64,000 nt of DNA, taken from NCBI RefSeq assembly GCF_029960665.1, contig NZ_JASBRB010000003.1, positions 268,233 to 332,232 on the forward strand, in the 5' to 3' direction. This document shows, piece after piece, positions 42,185 to 50,965 of this stretch. Position 1 is the first letter of the stretch; every line of letters begins with the position of its first letter. A program made the position numbers and the translations under genes. The notes below the pieces were generated by a model, which saw only the letters and a list, made by a program, of their open reading frames with translations, was not told the origin of the DNA and ran no database searches. The stretch is from Pseudarthrobacter sp. AL07 (GTDB taxonomy: Bacteria > Actinomycetota > Actinomycetes > Actinomycetales > Micrococcaceae).

Positions 42185-44260
42185 TCAGCCGCGGAACACC
42201 TGGACCACTGACGGACGCGGGGCACGCACCTGGCCGCGGGCCGGCGTCGTGCCTTCTGCAACGTAGTCCGGGAAGAAGGAGAACTGCTCCTCGAACGTGC
42301 CGTCCTCGCCGGGGTGCTGCACGGAGACGAAGACGGTGCGCTCGTCGTCGTGGATGATGGGGCCGCAGGTTTCGGCGTCACGCGGCACGGCCAGGAACTG
42401 CTCCACCTTGCCGCGTTCGGCGCCGTCGAGCGTGACCTTGAACAGCCCGTCGGCCTTGCCGATGCCGGAGGGGGCGCCGTCCGTGGAGATCCACAGGTTG
42501 CCAACGGAGTCGAACGCGAGGTTGTCCGGGCAGGAGATCGGCGAGACCTGGTCCACCGGGAAGCCGGAGAAGTAGGTCACGTCACCGGTGGCGGGATCGC
42601 CGCAGACCATCAGCAGGTTCCAGGTGAACCCTGTGGAGGTCTGGTCGCCGGTCTCAGTGATTTCCACGATGTGGCCGTCACGGTTCAGGTTGCGCGGGTT
42701 GACCTCGGTGGCGCCTTCCTTGCCGGTTTTGCCGCGGTCCGAGTTGTTGGTGCAGGCCACGTAGACCTTGCCGGTGTGCAGGCTGGGCTGGACGTCCTCG
42801 GCGCGGTCCATCTTGGTGGGACCAACCTTGTCGGCAGCCAGACGGGTGTAGACCAGGACCTCTTCCACGGTCATGCCCGGCACGGCGGAGGCGCCGTCCA
42901 CCACCAGGGGCAGCCATTCGCCGGTGCCGTCGAAGGAACCGTCGGCGGGCACGTTGCCGGCTCCGGTAATCTCCTCCAACGGTGAGTTGCCCGTGAACTT
43001 GGCGACGTAGAGGTTGCCCGCCGAGAGCAGCGTCATGTTGTGCGCCCGGTCGCCCTCTCGGTACTTCCCGGCGGAGACGAACTTGTACAGGTAGTCGAAG
43101 CGCTCGTCGTCGCCGGAGTACGCCACAACATGCCCCGACTCGGCGATGATGACGTTGGCGCCTTCGTGCTTAAAACGGCCCAGCGAGGAGTGCTTCTTCG
43201 GGGTGGACGTGGGATCGAACGGGTCAACTTCCACGATCCAGCCGAAGCGGTTTGCCTCGTTCTCGTAGCCGGCGTTACGGGTGTCGAAGCGAGGGTCGTC
43301 CAGTTCCCACTTACGGGCCGTGGATTTGGAAGTGAGGCCGTACCGCTTGTCAGAAACGGACGTGCCCGGGGAGACAAAGTAGCCCTGGAAGTTCTCCTCG
43401 CCGGAGAGGATGGTGCCCCACGGCGTGGTGCCGCCGGCGCAATTGCCCAGGGTGCCCTTGATGAAGCGGCCGCTCGGGTCCGCGGCGGTCTGGACCAGCG
43501 GGGAACCCGCGGCCGGACCGGTCAGTTCGTAGACCGTATTGTTCAGGTACCGGCGGTTCAGCGGCGCGCCCTTGACGTAGGTCCACGGCTTGGTGGTGTT
43601 CTTGCGCTCCAGCTCGACGACGCTCAGCCCGTGCGCTGCGGCCCCCACCGCGCGGACGTCGGCGGCAGGCATGGTGGCCGGGAACATGATGTTCTCGTTC
43701 GTGTATTCGTGGTTGGCGAACAGCACGGCACGGCGGCCCTTGCTGTTCGGGATCTCCAGGATGTCCGTGTAGTCGTTGTTGTAGCCGAACTGCTTCTCCT
43801 GCGCGGCGGCCGTCTGGTTGTTCAGATCGAAGTCCGGCGTGCCGTTGAAGATCGGGTCACCCCAGCGGATCACGGGCTGCCAGGTGAAGCCTTCCGGCAC
43901 CGTGAAAGCGTCGACGGCGGCGTCCACCGGAGCGATCGGCGTGAACTTCAGCTTCGACTTCGCGAAGCCCTCCTTGGCGGCGGGCGCCAGTCCGGGACCG
44001 CCGGCAACGGCCGGTTCCGCGGAGGTAATGGCACTGCCGAGTACGACGGCGAGCGCACCGGCGGCGCCGAAGCCCAGGGCGGCGCGGCGGGACATGCTGG
44101 CGGACGCGATGTCGCGGAAATAGCTGTTGGCGCTGGTGTTGCAGACATCGCCGGAACAGGCGTTGTCGCACTTCAAGGCGCAGGTGACGGCGCTACGCTT
44201 GCCCTTGGTGTGGCCGAGCATGGGCAGCAGGGTGAACTTGCGGGCTGTCGTTTCAGACAA
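42185..44260 (-). CDS. PhoX-family phosphatase with Tat signal
   Basis: A 691-residue secreted phosphatase of the calcium/iron-dependent PhoX family. A twin-arginine segment (SMSRRAALGFGAAGALAVVL) lies at about residues 55-74, after an unusual cysteine-containing N-terminal leader. Conserved PhoX elements include FANHEYTNENIMFP, TPWGTILSGEENFQGYF and DNLAFDSVGNLWISTDG. The start is TTG with GGAGG 7 nt upstream. Direct repeats like a PHO box precede it, which fits induction by phosphate starvation. Confidence 0.9.
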   Translation of the reverse strand: MSETTARKFTLLPMLGHTKGKRSAVTCALKCDNACSGDVCNTSANSYFRDIASASMSRRAALGFGAAGALAVVLGSAITSAEPAVAGGPGLAPAAKEGFAKSKLKFTPIAPVDAAVDAFTVPEGFTWQPVIRWGDPIFNGTPDFDLNNQTAAAQEKQFGYNNDYTDILEIPNSKGRRAVLFANHEYTNENIMFPATMPAADVRAVGAAAHGLSVVELERKNTTKPWTYVKGAPLNRRYLNNTVYELTGPAAGSPLVQTAADPSGRFIKGTLGNCAGGTTPWGTILSGEENFQGYFVSPGTSVSDKRYGLTSKSTARKWELDDPRFDTRNAGYENEANRFGWIVEVDPFDPTSTPKKHSSLGRFKHEGANVIIAESGHVVAYSGDDERFDYLYKFVSAGKYREGDRAHNMTLLSAGNLYVAKFTGNSPLEEITGAGNVPADGSFDGTGEWLPLVVDGASAVPGMTVEEVLVYTRLAADKVGPTKMDRAEDVQPSLHTGKVYVACTNNSDRGKTGKEGATEVNPRNLNRDGHIVEITETGDQTSTGFTWNLLMVCGDPATGDVTYFSGFPVDQVSPISCPDNLAFDSVGNLWISTDGAPSGIGKADGLFKVTLDGAERGKVEQFLAVPRDAETCGPIIHDDERTVFVSVQHPGEDGTFEEQFSFFPDYVAEGTTPARGQVRAPRPSVVQVFRG

Positions 44261-44331
44261 GGGGTGCCTCCAAATTTACGATCGGGTCCCGGCCACCCTG
44301 TCAGCCGGTTCCGACGCCCAGCCGTCCGCCG

Positions 44332-44360
44332 GGTGAAGTTCCGGTGAACCGGCGATGACC
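44332..44360 (-). promoter_or_regulatory. PHO-box-like direct repeats upstream of the PhoX gene
   Basis: On the minus strand GTTCACC (44349-44343) and CTTCACC (44338-44332) repeat with an 11-nt period, and a weaker GGTCATC (44360-44354) is in register. The actinobacterial PhoP box is built of 11-nt direct repeats with a GTTCACC core. Confidence 0.6.
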
Positions 44361-44412
44361 TGCAGGGATGTGCGAGAGCGTTCGTAAAAAGCCCACGTTA
44401 AGTGAGAGAGCG

Positions 44413-45426
44413 TCAGGGGGCCAGGAGGGCGTGGACGCGGCCGAGTCGGGCCAGCCACCAGTCGCGACGCTCGGCGGAAGCCGCAAACCGCTCCAGCAGC
44501 CCGGCGTCGGCGGTCACGTCGCGGAGGCGGATGGCGCCGTCGTCGGCCACTAACGGATCCAGCGTGATATCCGAGGCGAACAGCGACACCGTCCCCAGCC
44601 CGCACGCGTACGGCAGCTCGGGCAGGGCAGCCGCCAACGCCAGCCCGGCGCGGATCCCCACGGAGGTGTCCAGCGCAGAACTGACGACGGCGGGGAGCCC
44701 GGCCTGCGCCACGATGTCCAGCGCGCGCCGCACTCCCCCGAGCGGCGCGACCTTAACAACCAGCAGATCCGCCGCGCCAGCCCGCGCCACCTTAAGCGGA
44801 TCGGATTCCTTGCGCACGCTTTCGTCGGCCGCGATCAGCACCGGCGTTCCGGCGGCGCGCAGCCGGCGGCGCACCTCGGCGAGCCCCTCGATGGTGGGCA
44901 CCGGCTGCTCGGCGTATTCAAGCCCGACGGCGGCGAGCAGGGTGAGTGCCGCCACGGCGGTAGGCACGTCCCAGCCACCGTTGGCGTCGACGCGGATGGC
45001 GGCGTCGGGCAGGGCGGCCCGGACGGCGGCGACCCGGGCGGCGTCGTCATCGAGTGTCTGCCCGCGTTCGGCCACCTTGATCTTGACGGCATCCACCCGG
45101 CCGAAGCGGGCCAAGACCTCGGGCACGCGGTCCGCGGAAACGGCGGGCACGGTGGCGTTGACGGGGATCACCGAACGGACGGGTGACGGGAAGCCGGCCC
45201 AGCCGGCCTCGATGCTGGCGGCGAGCCAGCGGGAAGCCTCGGCGTCGGCGTATTCGGGGAACGGGCAAAACTCGCCCCAGCCGTGCGGGCCGCGCAGCAG
45301 CAGCGTTTCGCGCTCCATGATGCCGCGGAACTTCACCCGCATGGGCAGGCTCACCACGCGGGCAGTGGCGAGCAGCTCGTCCAGGGCGGGGAAGGCGGCA
45401 GGCAGCAGGGCGGCATCGGCGGGCAT
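44413..45426 (-). CDS. menC: o-Succinylbenzoate synthase
   Basis: A 337-residue enolase-superfamily enzyme that dehydrates the MenD/MenH product to o-succinylbenzoate. The expected catalytic and metal residues are seen in order: lysine in VDAVKIKVAERG, aspartate in IRVDANGGWD, glutamate in LEYAEQPVPT, aspartate in LIAADESVRKES and lysine in LLVVKVAPLGG. The length fits the short actinobacterial MenC. ATG 45426 is chosen; the longer open frame upstream runs antisense to noncoding sequence and into the Hpt gene. Confidence 0.9.
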   Translation of the reverse strand: MPADAALLPAAFPALDELLATARVVSLPMRVKFRGIMERETLLLRGPHGWGEFCPFPEYADAEASRWLAASIEAGWAGFPSPVRSVIPVNATVPAVSADRVPEVLARFGRVDAVKIKVAERGQTLDDDAARVAAVRAALPDAAIRVDANGGWDVPTAVAALTLLAAVGLEYAEQPVPTIEGLAEVRRRLRAAGTPVLIAADESVRKESDPLKVARAGAADLLVVKVAPLGGVRRALDIVAQAGLPAVVSSALDTSVGIRAGLALAAALPELPYACGLGTVSLFASDITLDPLVADDGAIRLRDVTADAGLLERFAASAERRDWWLARLGRVHALLAP

Positions 45427-45490
45427 GCCCTTCACTGTACAAGCGCGGAAAGGTCCGCGTTGGTCTCTGCTGCGTTGGCTGCACCCGGCT

Positions 45491-45892
45491 TCACGCGGCG
45501 TGCAGGCATCTCTGCACGACATGGGTGGTCTGCCGGGCGCAGCGAATGATCTGCCGAAGGCGGTCCGCTGCCAGCCGGGGCAGGACCCTGGCAGGCTCAG
45601 CATCGACGCTCTCTTCGCGAAGGGACCGTTCAAGGTCCATGGCGAGTCCGGCCAGGCGTTCCGCGCCCACCATCTGGCTGGAAGTCTTGAGGCTCAGGAC
45701 CGCGTCCATCGCGCCGGCCAGGTCACCGGTGGTAAGGGTCAGCCGCAGCTTTTCGGTCCGGTGGGGCAGGTGCTCGATGAAATTCTGCACGAACACCTTC
45801 CACACGCCGTCATCGTCATCGAGCTCGGTGCGCAGCCTGTCCAGCACTGCCGGATCCAGGAGGGGCAGGGCGTTGCCGTCGTCCGGCGCCAT
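45491..45892 (-). CDS. Hpt-like helical protein lacking the phospho-accepting histidine
   Basis: A 133-residue, largely helical protein with the Hpt architecture (LLDPAVLDRLRTELDDDDGV, WKVFVQNFIEHLPHR, the central helix and MVGAERLAGLAMDLE). In true Hpt domains the central helix reads A-H-x-L-K-G-S. Here the aligned stretch is VLSLKTSS, so the histidine position is Leu66 and the glycine is Thr70. It therefore cannot relay phosphate in the usual way and may be a docking or inhibitory protein. No histidine kinase or response regulator is adjacent. It lies 64 bp upstream of menC. Confidence 0.7.
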   Translation of the reverse strand: MAPDDGNALPLLDPAVLDRLRTELDDDDGVWKVFVQNFIEHLPHRTEKLRLTLTTGDLAGAMDAVLSLKTSSQMVGAERLAGLAMDLERSLREESVDAEPARVLPRLAADRLRQIIRCARQTTHVVQRCLHAA

Positions 45893-46111
45893 GACTGTCC
45901 TTCCTGCCCCAAGAAGCGGTATACCGATGGACGTCCCGTGAGTCCCCCACTCGAAGCTATTCGCACGTGGAGGCCGAAAGCATCAGTAGTCGGTACTCGA
46001 CTTTCATCTGAGTGGCACTGGGTGCAGACGAGCTATCCGACCCTTATCGGCGGTTGTTACGCTTTGCGGTGTGATTCACCTAAAACAGGCGCCCTGTCTC
46101 GAAGTGCACGC

Positions 46112-47308
46112 GTGAGCGCCCCGGCACCGGTGGTCAACGCCCGGGCGTCAACCCTCCCCCTGTACGCGGCCGGGTTCGTCACAGCGTTCGGCGCCCACAG
46201 CATCGCCGCCGGCATGGGCGCGCAAAGCGAGAACATCGGCCTGACGCTGCTCAACCTGGGTATCCTGCTGGCCCTGTACGACGTTTCCGAGGTCTTCCTC
46301 AAGCCGGTCTTCGGCGCCCTGAGCGACCGGATCGGAACCAAACCCGTCATAGTCGGCGGCCTCCTGGCCTTCGCGGTGCTGTCGCTGATCGGCCTCTGGG
46401 CGGCGGATCCCCTGATGCTTGGACTGGCGCGGCTAGGGCAGGGCGCTGCGGCTTCGGCCTTCTCGCCGGCATCGTCCGCGATGGTTGCGCGGCTGGCGGC
46501 GGGTAAGAAAGCCGGGACCTACTTCGGCCGGTACGGTTCCTGGAAGAGCCTGGGCTACGTCATCGGCCCCCTGCTGGGTGCCGGACTGATCCTCGCGGGC
46601 GGGTTTGCCCTGCTGTTCGGGGCCCTCTCGGTGCTGGCGGCGGGCACCGCCGTGTGGGTGCTGGTGTCCGTTCCCCACCTGCCGCCGCTCCCCCGGCAGC
46701 GCTACACCGTTCTGGACCTTGCCCGCCAGGTCACGGAGCGGCGCTTCCTCGTGCCGACGCTGGTGCTGGCGGCCTCGACGGGAGCGCTTGGTGCGGCGAT
46801 CGGGTTCATCCCCGCCCTCGCCACCCGGCACGGCCTTGGCCCGGTTGCCGGCACCGCCGCGGTCACCGTCCTGGCCATCGCCTCTGTGCTCACCCAGCCC
46901 TGGATCGGCAGGCTGCGCGACGCGCACCGCATCAGCGACAACAAAGGGACGACGGCGGGGCTCCTCCTTACCGCCGCGGGCGTCACCCTCATCGCCCTCA
47001 CCCCGGGTCCGGTCACGCTGTTCATTGCCGCGGCGGCCATTGGCGCGGGCGTCGGCCTGGCCACGCCGCTCGGGTTCGCGCATCTGGCCGACACCACGCC
47101 GCCGGAGCGCATGGGCCGGACCATGGGTTCGGCGGAGCTCGGCCGTGAACTCGGCGACGCCGGCGGGCCGCTGCTGGTGGGCGGCATCGCCACCCTCACC
47201 GCCCTGCCGTTCGGTCTCGGGGCCCTGGCACTGCTGGTCGCGGCGGCCAGCATCCCGCGTCTCCCGAACGCCGCTACCCCGGGTCCGAGCGCACCTCACA
47301 CGCGTTAG
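46112..47308 (+). CDS. MFS transporter
   Basis: A 398-residue permease with about twelve membrane helices. The inter-helix motif FGALSDRIGTKPVIVGGLL is the conserved MFS loop between helices 2 and 3, and LARLGQGAAASAFSPASSAM follows. The pattern suggests a drug/metabolite exporter of the DHA type, but the substrate is unknown. I chose GTG 46112, just before the first hydrophobic segment; a much longer open frame upstream is antisense to menC and the Hpt gene. It ends 40 bp before the LacI-type regulator gene. Confidence 0.82.
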   Translation: MSAPAPVVNARASTLPLYAAGFVTAFGAHSIAAGMGAQSENIGLTLLNLGILLALYDVSEVFLKPVFGALSDRIGTKPVIVGGLLAFAVLSLIGLWAADPLMLGLARLGQGAAASAFSPASSAMVARLAAGKKAGTYFGRYGSWKSLGYVIGPLLGAGLILAGGFALLFGALSVLAAGTAVWVLVSVPHLPPLPRQRYTVLDLARQVTERRFLVPTLVLAASTGALGAAIGFIPALATRHGLGPVAGTAAVTVLAIASVLTQPWIGRLRDAHRISDNKGTTAGLLLTAAGVTLIALTPGPVTLFIAAAAIGAGVGLATPLGFAHLADTTPPERMGRTMGSAELGRELGDAGGPLLVGGIATLTALPFGLGALALLVAAASIPRLPNAATPGPSAPHTR

Positions 47309-47309
47309 G
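47294..47309. promoter_or_regulatory. Candidate LacI operator before its own gene
   Basis: Read on the minus strand this is CCTAACGCGTGTGAGG. It matches the operator at 53371-53386 in 14 of 16 bases and overlaps the stop codon of the MFS gene, 40 bp before the regulator's ATG. Confidence 0.5.
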
Positions 47310-47348
47310 TAGACTGCTGGAAATACCGCCCGCGGGAGGAAACCCAGC

Positions 47349-48440
47349 ATGAACCGCAAAGCCACAGCACTCGACGTCGCCAAGCTCGCCGGGGTGTCCC
47401 GCAGCGCGGTATCGCTGGTCCTGAACGGGCACGGCGACGGGAACGTGGCCAAGGAAAGCCAGGTCCGGATCCGTGAAGCGGCGGCCACGCTGAACTACAC
47501 GCCCAACGCCATCGCCGTGAGCCTGCGCAACCGCCGGTCGCGGATCATCGGGATCGTCTCGGACCAGGTGGTCACCAGCCCGTTCGACGGCAACATCATC
47601 GCCGGCGCGGACGCCGTGGCCAGGTCCCAGGGCTTTGTCACCGTGGTGATGGATACGGAGCTGGACGAGGCCCGTGACGAAAGCGCGGTGGCCACGCTGC
47701 TGGACCGCCAGGTGGACGGGCTGATGTACGTCACCGTGGGCCTGCGTCCCCTGCACGTTCCGCTCAACATGCTGCGCGTGCCGTCGGTGCTCGCCAACTG
47801 CTTCGATGACCGTCCCGGGGCAGGCGTTCCTGCCGTCATTCCGGATGAGGTCCGCGGCGGCCGCGAGGCGGCAACGCACCTTCTGGGGCTGGGCCACCGG
47901 GACATCGCATTCCTCGCCGGTGACAGCATCAGACCCGCCGCGCCGCGCCGCATCCAGGGCCACCGGGACGCCTTCGAGGCGGCCGGTTTGCCGGTGCGGC
48001 CGGGCCGTATCCTGGAGGCCGGCTGGGACATCGATGCCGGGTTCCACGGTGCCATGAAACTCCTGGACGGCGTTGCGGCGCCGGACCGCCCCACCGCAAT
48101 CATGTGCGCGAACGACCGCCTGGCCATCGGCGTGGTGCTCGCGGCCAATCGCCTGGGCCTGGCCATCCCGCAGGACCTCTCCATCATGGGATACGACGAC
48201 GAATTCCGCATCGCCGCCACCATGGTCCCCGCGCTTACCACGATGGCTCTCCCGTTGCGGGAGATGGGTGCCGCAGCCATGACCGGGCTCCTCCGGGAAC
48301 TGTCGGAGGAGCCGGAAGAGCCGGAAGATCACGACGACGGCGGCGCACCCGCCGGACACAGCAGCCCCGGCCAGACAATGGTTCCGTGCCGGCTCGTAGT
48401 GCGCGAGTCAACCGGAGCGGTCCCCGCGGGCCGGGCCTGA
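47349..48440 (+). CDS. LacI-family transcriptional regulator
   Basis: A 363-residue repressor-type protein. The N-terminal helix-turn-helix and hinge are TALDVAKLAGVSRSAVSLVL and YTPNAIAVSLRNRRSRIIG; the periplasmic-binding-like effector domain covers residues 65-340 (ADAVARSQGFVTVVMD, AIMCANDRLAIGVVLAANR, SIMGYDDEF). It has a strong GGGAGGA ribosome site. The adjacent, convergent fructan operon carries two LacI-type operators at its promoter, and a similar site precedes this gene, so it probably represses both. Confidence 0.92.
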   Translation: MNRKATALDVAKLAGVSRSAVSLVLNGHGDGNVAKESQVRIREAAATLNYTPNAIAVSLRNRRSRIIGIVSDQVVTSPFDGNIIAGADAVARSQGFVTVVMDTELDEARDESAVATLLDRQVDGLMYVTVGLRPLHVPLNMLRVPSVLANCFDDRPGAGVPAVIPDEVRGGREAATHLLGLGHRDIAFLAGDSIRPAAPRRIQGHRDAFEAAGLPVRPGRILEAGWDIDAGFHGAMKLLDGVAAPDRPTAIMCANDRLAIGVVLAANRLGLAIPQDLSIMGYDDEFRIAATMVPALTTMALPLREMGAAAMTGLLRELSEEPEEPEDHDDGGAPAGHSSPGQTMVPCRLVVRESTGAVPAGRA

Positions 48441-48468
48441 ACCCGGATCTGACCCCGGCCCGGCGAAC

Positions 48469-48541
48469 AGCGCGAACGGACAAACAGCGCGAACGGACAC
48501 TTGAGGCCCGGCCAGTGGGGCCTCAAGTGTCCGTTCGCGCT
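48469..48541. repeat. Family A hairpin with an extra half-copy
   Basis: The perfect 24-bp stem (48486-48509 with 48518-48541) repeats the 1422 element almost exactly. A partial arm AGCGCGAACGGACAA precedes it at 48469-48483. It lies between the convergent LacI and GH32 genes. Confidence 0.9.
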
Positions 48542-48576
48542 TGGCCGGAGTCCTTGCGAGCCCGGCACTATTCAGG

Positions 48577-50049
48577 CTACTGGGGCTGTTCCAGCTGCCA
48601 GACGTCAGCGGCGGCACCCTCGGGAAGCCGCAGAACCCACCGCTCGCCGGGCGCCGAATAGGCGCGCAGCGTGGTGGCCACGGAACCGCTCCGGTACACC
48701 TCCACCAGCGACGCGTCCACAAACACCCGCAGCTCCTCCCCCGCCGCCAGAGGCCCGCTGAACACCACTTGCCCCGCGTCCACTGAGGCTTCACCCACCA
48801 GGGAAAGTTCGACGACGGCGTCCGCGGCCAGCGTCGCCGGCCCACCGGAGCGGGCGGTCACAACGGCCTCGGCATACGCCGGCAGCTCAACGCTCCCGGC
48901 ACCCTGCGACGCCAGTTGCGTGCCCCGGTAGGCATCCACCTCCGGAGCGGGTGCCACGGCCAGGGAACCGTCCACCACGGACAGAAGTCGCGGGTGGGTG
49001 AGAACGCCGGCCCAGCCCGCGGCGTCGATCTGTTCCTGGCTGCGGCCCCGGCGGCCGTCCCGCCCAGGTCCTTCATTGGCCCAGCCCCACAGCAGTGCTT
49101 TCGGCTCCGCGAGGGCGGCAAAAGCTGACGAAGAAGCAGGAACACCAGGAGTACCGGCACCGGCCCCGTCCTGCAGCTGCACGATCTGGGGCGCGTAGAA
49201 GTCCCGGCCCAGATCCGACTTTCCGCCGGTCTCCGGGGAGAACACCGGCAGCCCGGTGGCGGGGTTCTCCGCGAGGTTGCCGATGAGGTGGCCCACGCCG
49301 TTGGCGTGCTCGTGATCGTCGCCGGAGAGCCAGAGGGAGAACATCATGACCCACGCGTCGCCGTCGTCCCCGGACGGCACCCGCACCAGCTGCGGGCATT
49401 CCCAGATCTCGGCCGGCGTGTGGGTGGAAGCGACCGGGTTCTCGGTGGTAAGCCAGATGCCCTGGTACTTCCAGTCGGAGAGGTCCTCCACCGTGTACAG
49501 CAGGAGCGCGGCGTGGCCCGAGGCCAGCCCGGCGCCCTGCATGGCATAGCGCTTTCCGTTGAAGCGGAAGATGAACGGATCGCGGACTGCCGTGACCATG
49601 GGGTCGGCCGGCATGGACGCCGCAACGTGCCCGTCCTGTGTCCACGACACGAGGTCCGCGGAACCGCGCGAGATGACCACCTGGGAGTGGCCGCCGTCGC
49701 CGCGGACGCCCGAATACACGGCGGTGGGGACGCCGCCGTCGTCCGTCACCACACCGGTCCAGCAGCCGTACGCGTCCGGCCCGCCGTCCTGCGGCCTCAA
49801 CGCCACGGGGTGTTCTTCCCAGCGGACCAGGTCCGCGGAGCTGATGTGGCCCCAGGCGATCCTGTGGTGCCGGGCGGACCCGGGGTTGTACTGGAAGAAG
49901 ACGTGGTAGCGGCCGTTGAGGTGGCTGATGCCGTTGGGATCGTTGATCCAGCCTTGCGCGGGGCGGGGGTGGAAGTGCGGGAACGCGGCGTCGGGATGGG
50001 CGGCGGCCACACGGGCGAAGTCGGCGGCGGCGAGGTCCGGGGATGACAT
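48577..50049 (-). CDS. Glycoside hydrolase family 32 (sucrose/fructan hydrolase)
   Basis: A 490-residue GH32 enzyme. The nucleophile motif is GWINDPNGISHLNGRYHVFF, the transition-state aspartate is in TAVRDPFIFRF (family RDP) and the acid/base glutamate is in EIWECPQLVRV. A C-terminal beta-sandwich region ends with LRVFVDASLVEVYRSGSVAT. There is no signal peptide, so it is probably cytoplasmic and acts on imported sucrose or short fructans. ATG 50049 lies 26 bp after the permease stop; the open frame upstream runs within the permease gene. It is last in the operon. Confidence 0.93.
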   Translation of the reverse strand: MSSPDLAAADFARVAAAHPDAAFPHFHPRPAQGWINDPNGISHLNGRYHVFFQYNPGSARHHRIAWGHISSADLVRWEEHPVALRPQDGGPDAYGCWTGVVTDDGGVPTAVYSGVRGDGGHSQVVISRGSADLVSWTQDGHVAASMPADPMVTAVRDPFIFRFNGKRYAMQGAGLASGHAALLLYTVEDLSDWKYQGIWLTTENPVASTHTPAEIWECPQLVRVPSGDDGDAWVMMFSLWLSGDDHEHANGVGHLIGNLAENPATGLPVFSPETGGKSDLGRDFYAPQIVQLQDGAGAGTPGVPASSSAFAALAEPKALLWGWANEGPGRDGRRGRSQEQIDAAGWAGVLTHPRLLSVVDGSLAVAPAPEVDAYRGTQLASQGAGSVELPAYAEAVVTARSGGPATLAADAVVELSLVGEASVDAGQVVFSGPLAAGEELRVFVDASLVEVYRSGSVATTLRAYSAPGERWVLRLPEGAAADVWQLEQPQ

Positions 50050-50075
50050 GGAAGTAAGCCTCTCAGAAGCAGGGG

Positions 50076-50957
50076 TTATTTGCCGCTGCCGGCGGTGAGG
50101 CCGTCCTGCAGCGCGCGCTGGCCGAAGATGAAGCCCACCAGGGCGGGGATCATGGACAGGACCACGCCGGCCAGTACCACGGAGATGCTGCCCGTGCCCA
50201 GGTTGCCCTGCAGCGAGACGAGGCCCAGCGGCAGGGTGAAGTTCTGTTCCGAGATGGTCATGATGAGCGGCCGGAAAAACTCGTTCCAGTGGAAATTGAA
50301 GGCGAGGATGCCCACGATCGCCATCCCCGGGACCGCCAGCGGGGCGTAGACCGAGCGGAAGGTCCGCCAGGGTGAGGCGCCGTCGATCGACGCCGCTTCC
50401 GCGAGGTCGGTGGGCAGTCCCAGGAAGTACTGCCGCATCAGGAAGGTGCCGAACGCCGTCGGGATGGCGGGCAGGATCAGTGCCAGGAGGGTGTCCGAAA
50501 GCCCCATGCCTCGGATCAGCATAAACACGGGAACGATTGTCACCTGCACCGGCACCATCATGGTGGCCAGGACGATGGAGAACAGGGCCCCGCGGCCGCG
50601 GAACTTCAGGTTGGCGAAGGCGTAGCCGGCCATCGCGGCGGTGACCATCTGGCCCACGGCGATGAGCCCGGTGACCAGCGCGCTGTTCAGCACCAGGAGG
50701 ACGATGTCCAGCTGCCGGAAGACCTGCGCGTAGGACGTGAAGTCCGGATTCCAGGGGAAGAACGACGGCGGCAGCTTGAACGATTCCGACGGCGACCGCA
50801 GCGAGGTGGACAGGGTCCACATCACCGGGCCCAGGGTCAGGACGGCCGCGATCATCAGCAGGACAATTCGGAGGACCAGGTTCCAGTTCGGCCTCCGCCG
50901 GGACCGGGCAGGCACCGCAGGGGTGCGGGTGGAGACACGCTCTGTAGTGGTAGTCAT
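50076..50957 (-). CDS. Carbohydrate ABC transporter permease (MalG type)
   Basis: A 293-residue CUT1 permease with six membrane helices. The cytoplasmic loop with the EAA-type motif is DLAEAASIDGASPWRTFRSV, and the MalG-type FPWNPDFTSYAQVF lies near the N-terminus. It pairs with the upstream MalF-type gene, which ends 8 bp before it. No ATPase is encoded in the operon. Confidence 0.92.
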   Translation of the reverse strand: MTTTTERVSTRTPAVPARSRRRPNWNLVLRIVLLMIAAVLTLGPVMWTLSTSLRSPSESFKLPPSFFPWNPDFTSYAQVFRQLDIVLLVLNSALVTGLIAVGQMVTAAMAGYAFANLKFRGRGALFSIVLATMMVPVQVTIVPVFMLIRGMGLSDTLLALILPAIPTAFGTFLMRQYFLGLPTDLAEAASIDGASPWRTFRSVYAPLAVPGMAIVGILAFNFHWNEFFRPLIMTISEQNFTLPLGLVSLQGNLGTGSISVVLAGVVLSMIPALVGFIFGQRALQDGLTAGSGK

Positions 50958-50965
50958 GGCCGGCC

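Noticed and set aside
45980..46000. Small inverted repeat AGTCGGTACTCGACT near the Hpt/MFS intergenic region
   Set aside because: Only a 5-bp arm with no second copy; too weak to call an operator.
44402..46111. A 968-codon plus-strand open frame that includes the MFS gene at its 3' end
   Set aside because: The upstream part is antisense to menC and the Hpt-like gene, is low-complexity Ser/Arg/Ala, and has no family motifs. Real protein character starts at GTG 46112.
50050..50820. N-terminal extension of the GH32 frame
   Set aside because: It lies within the MalG-type permease gene in another frame and has the Arg/His/Pro-rich composition of an out-of-frame reading. GH32 similarity begins at ATG 50049.
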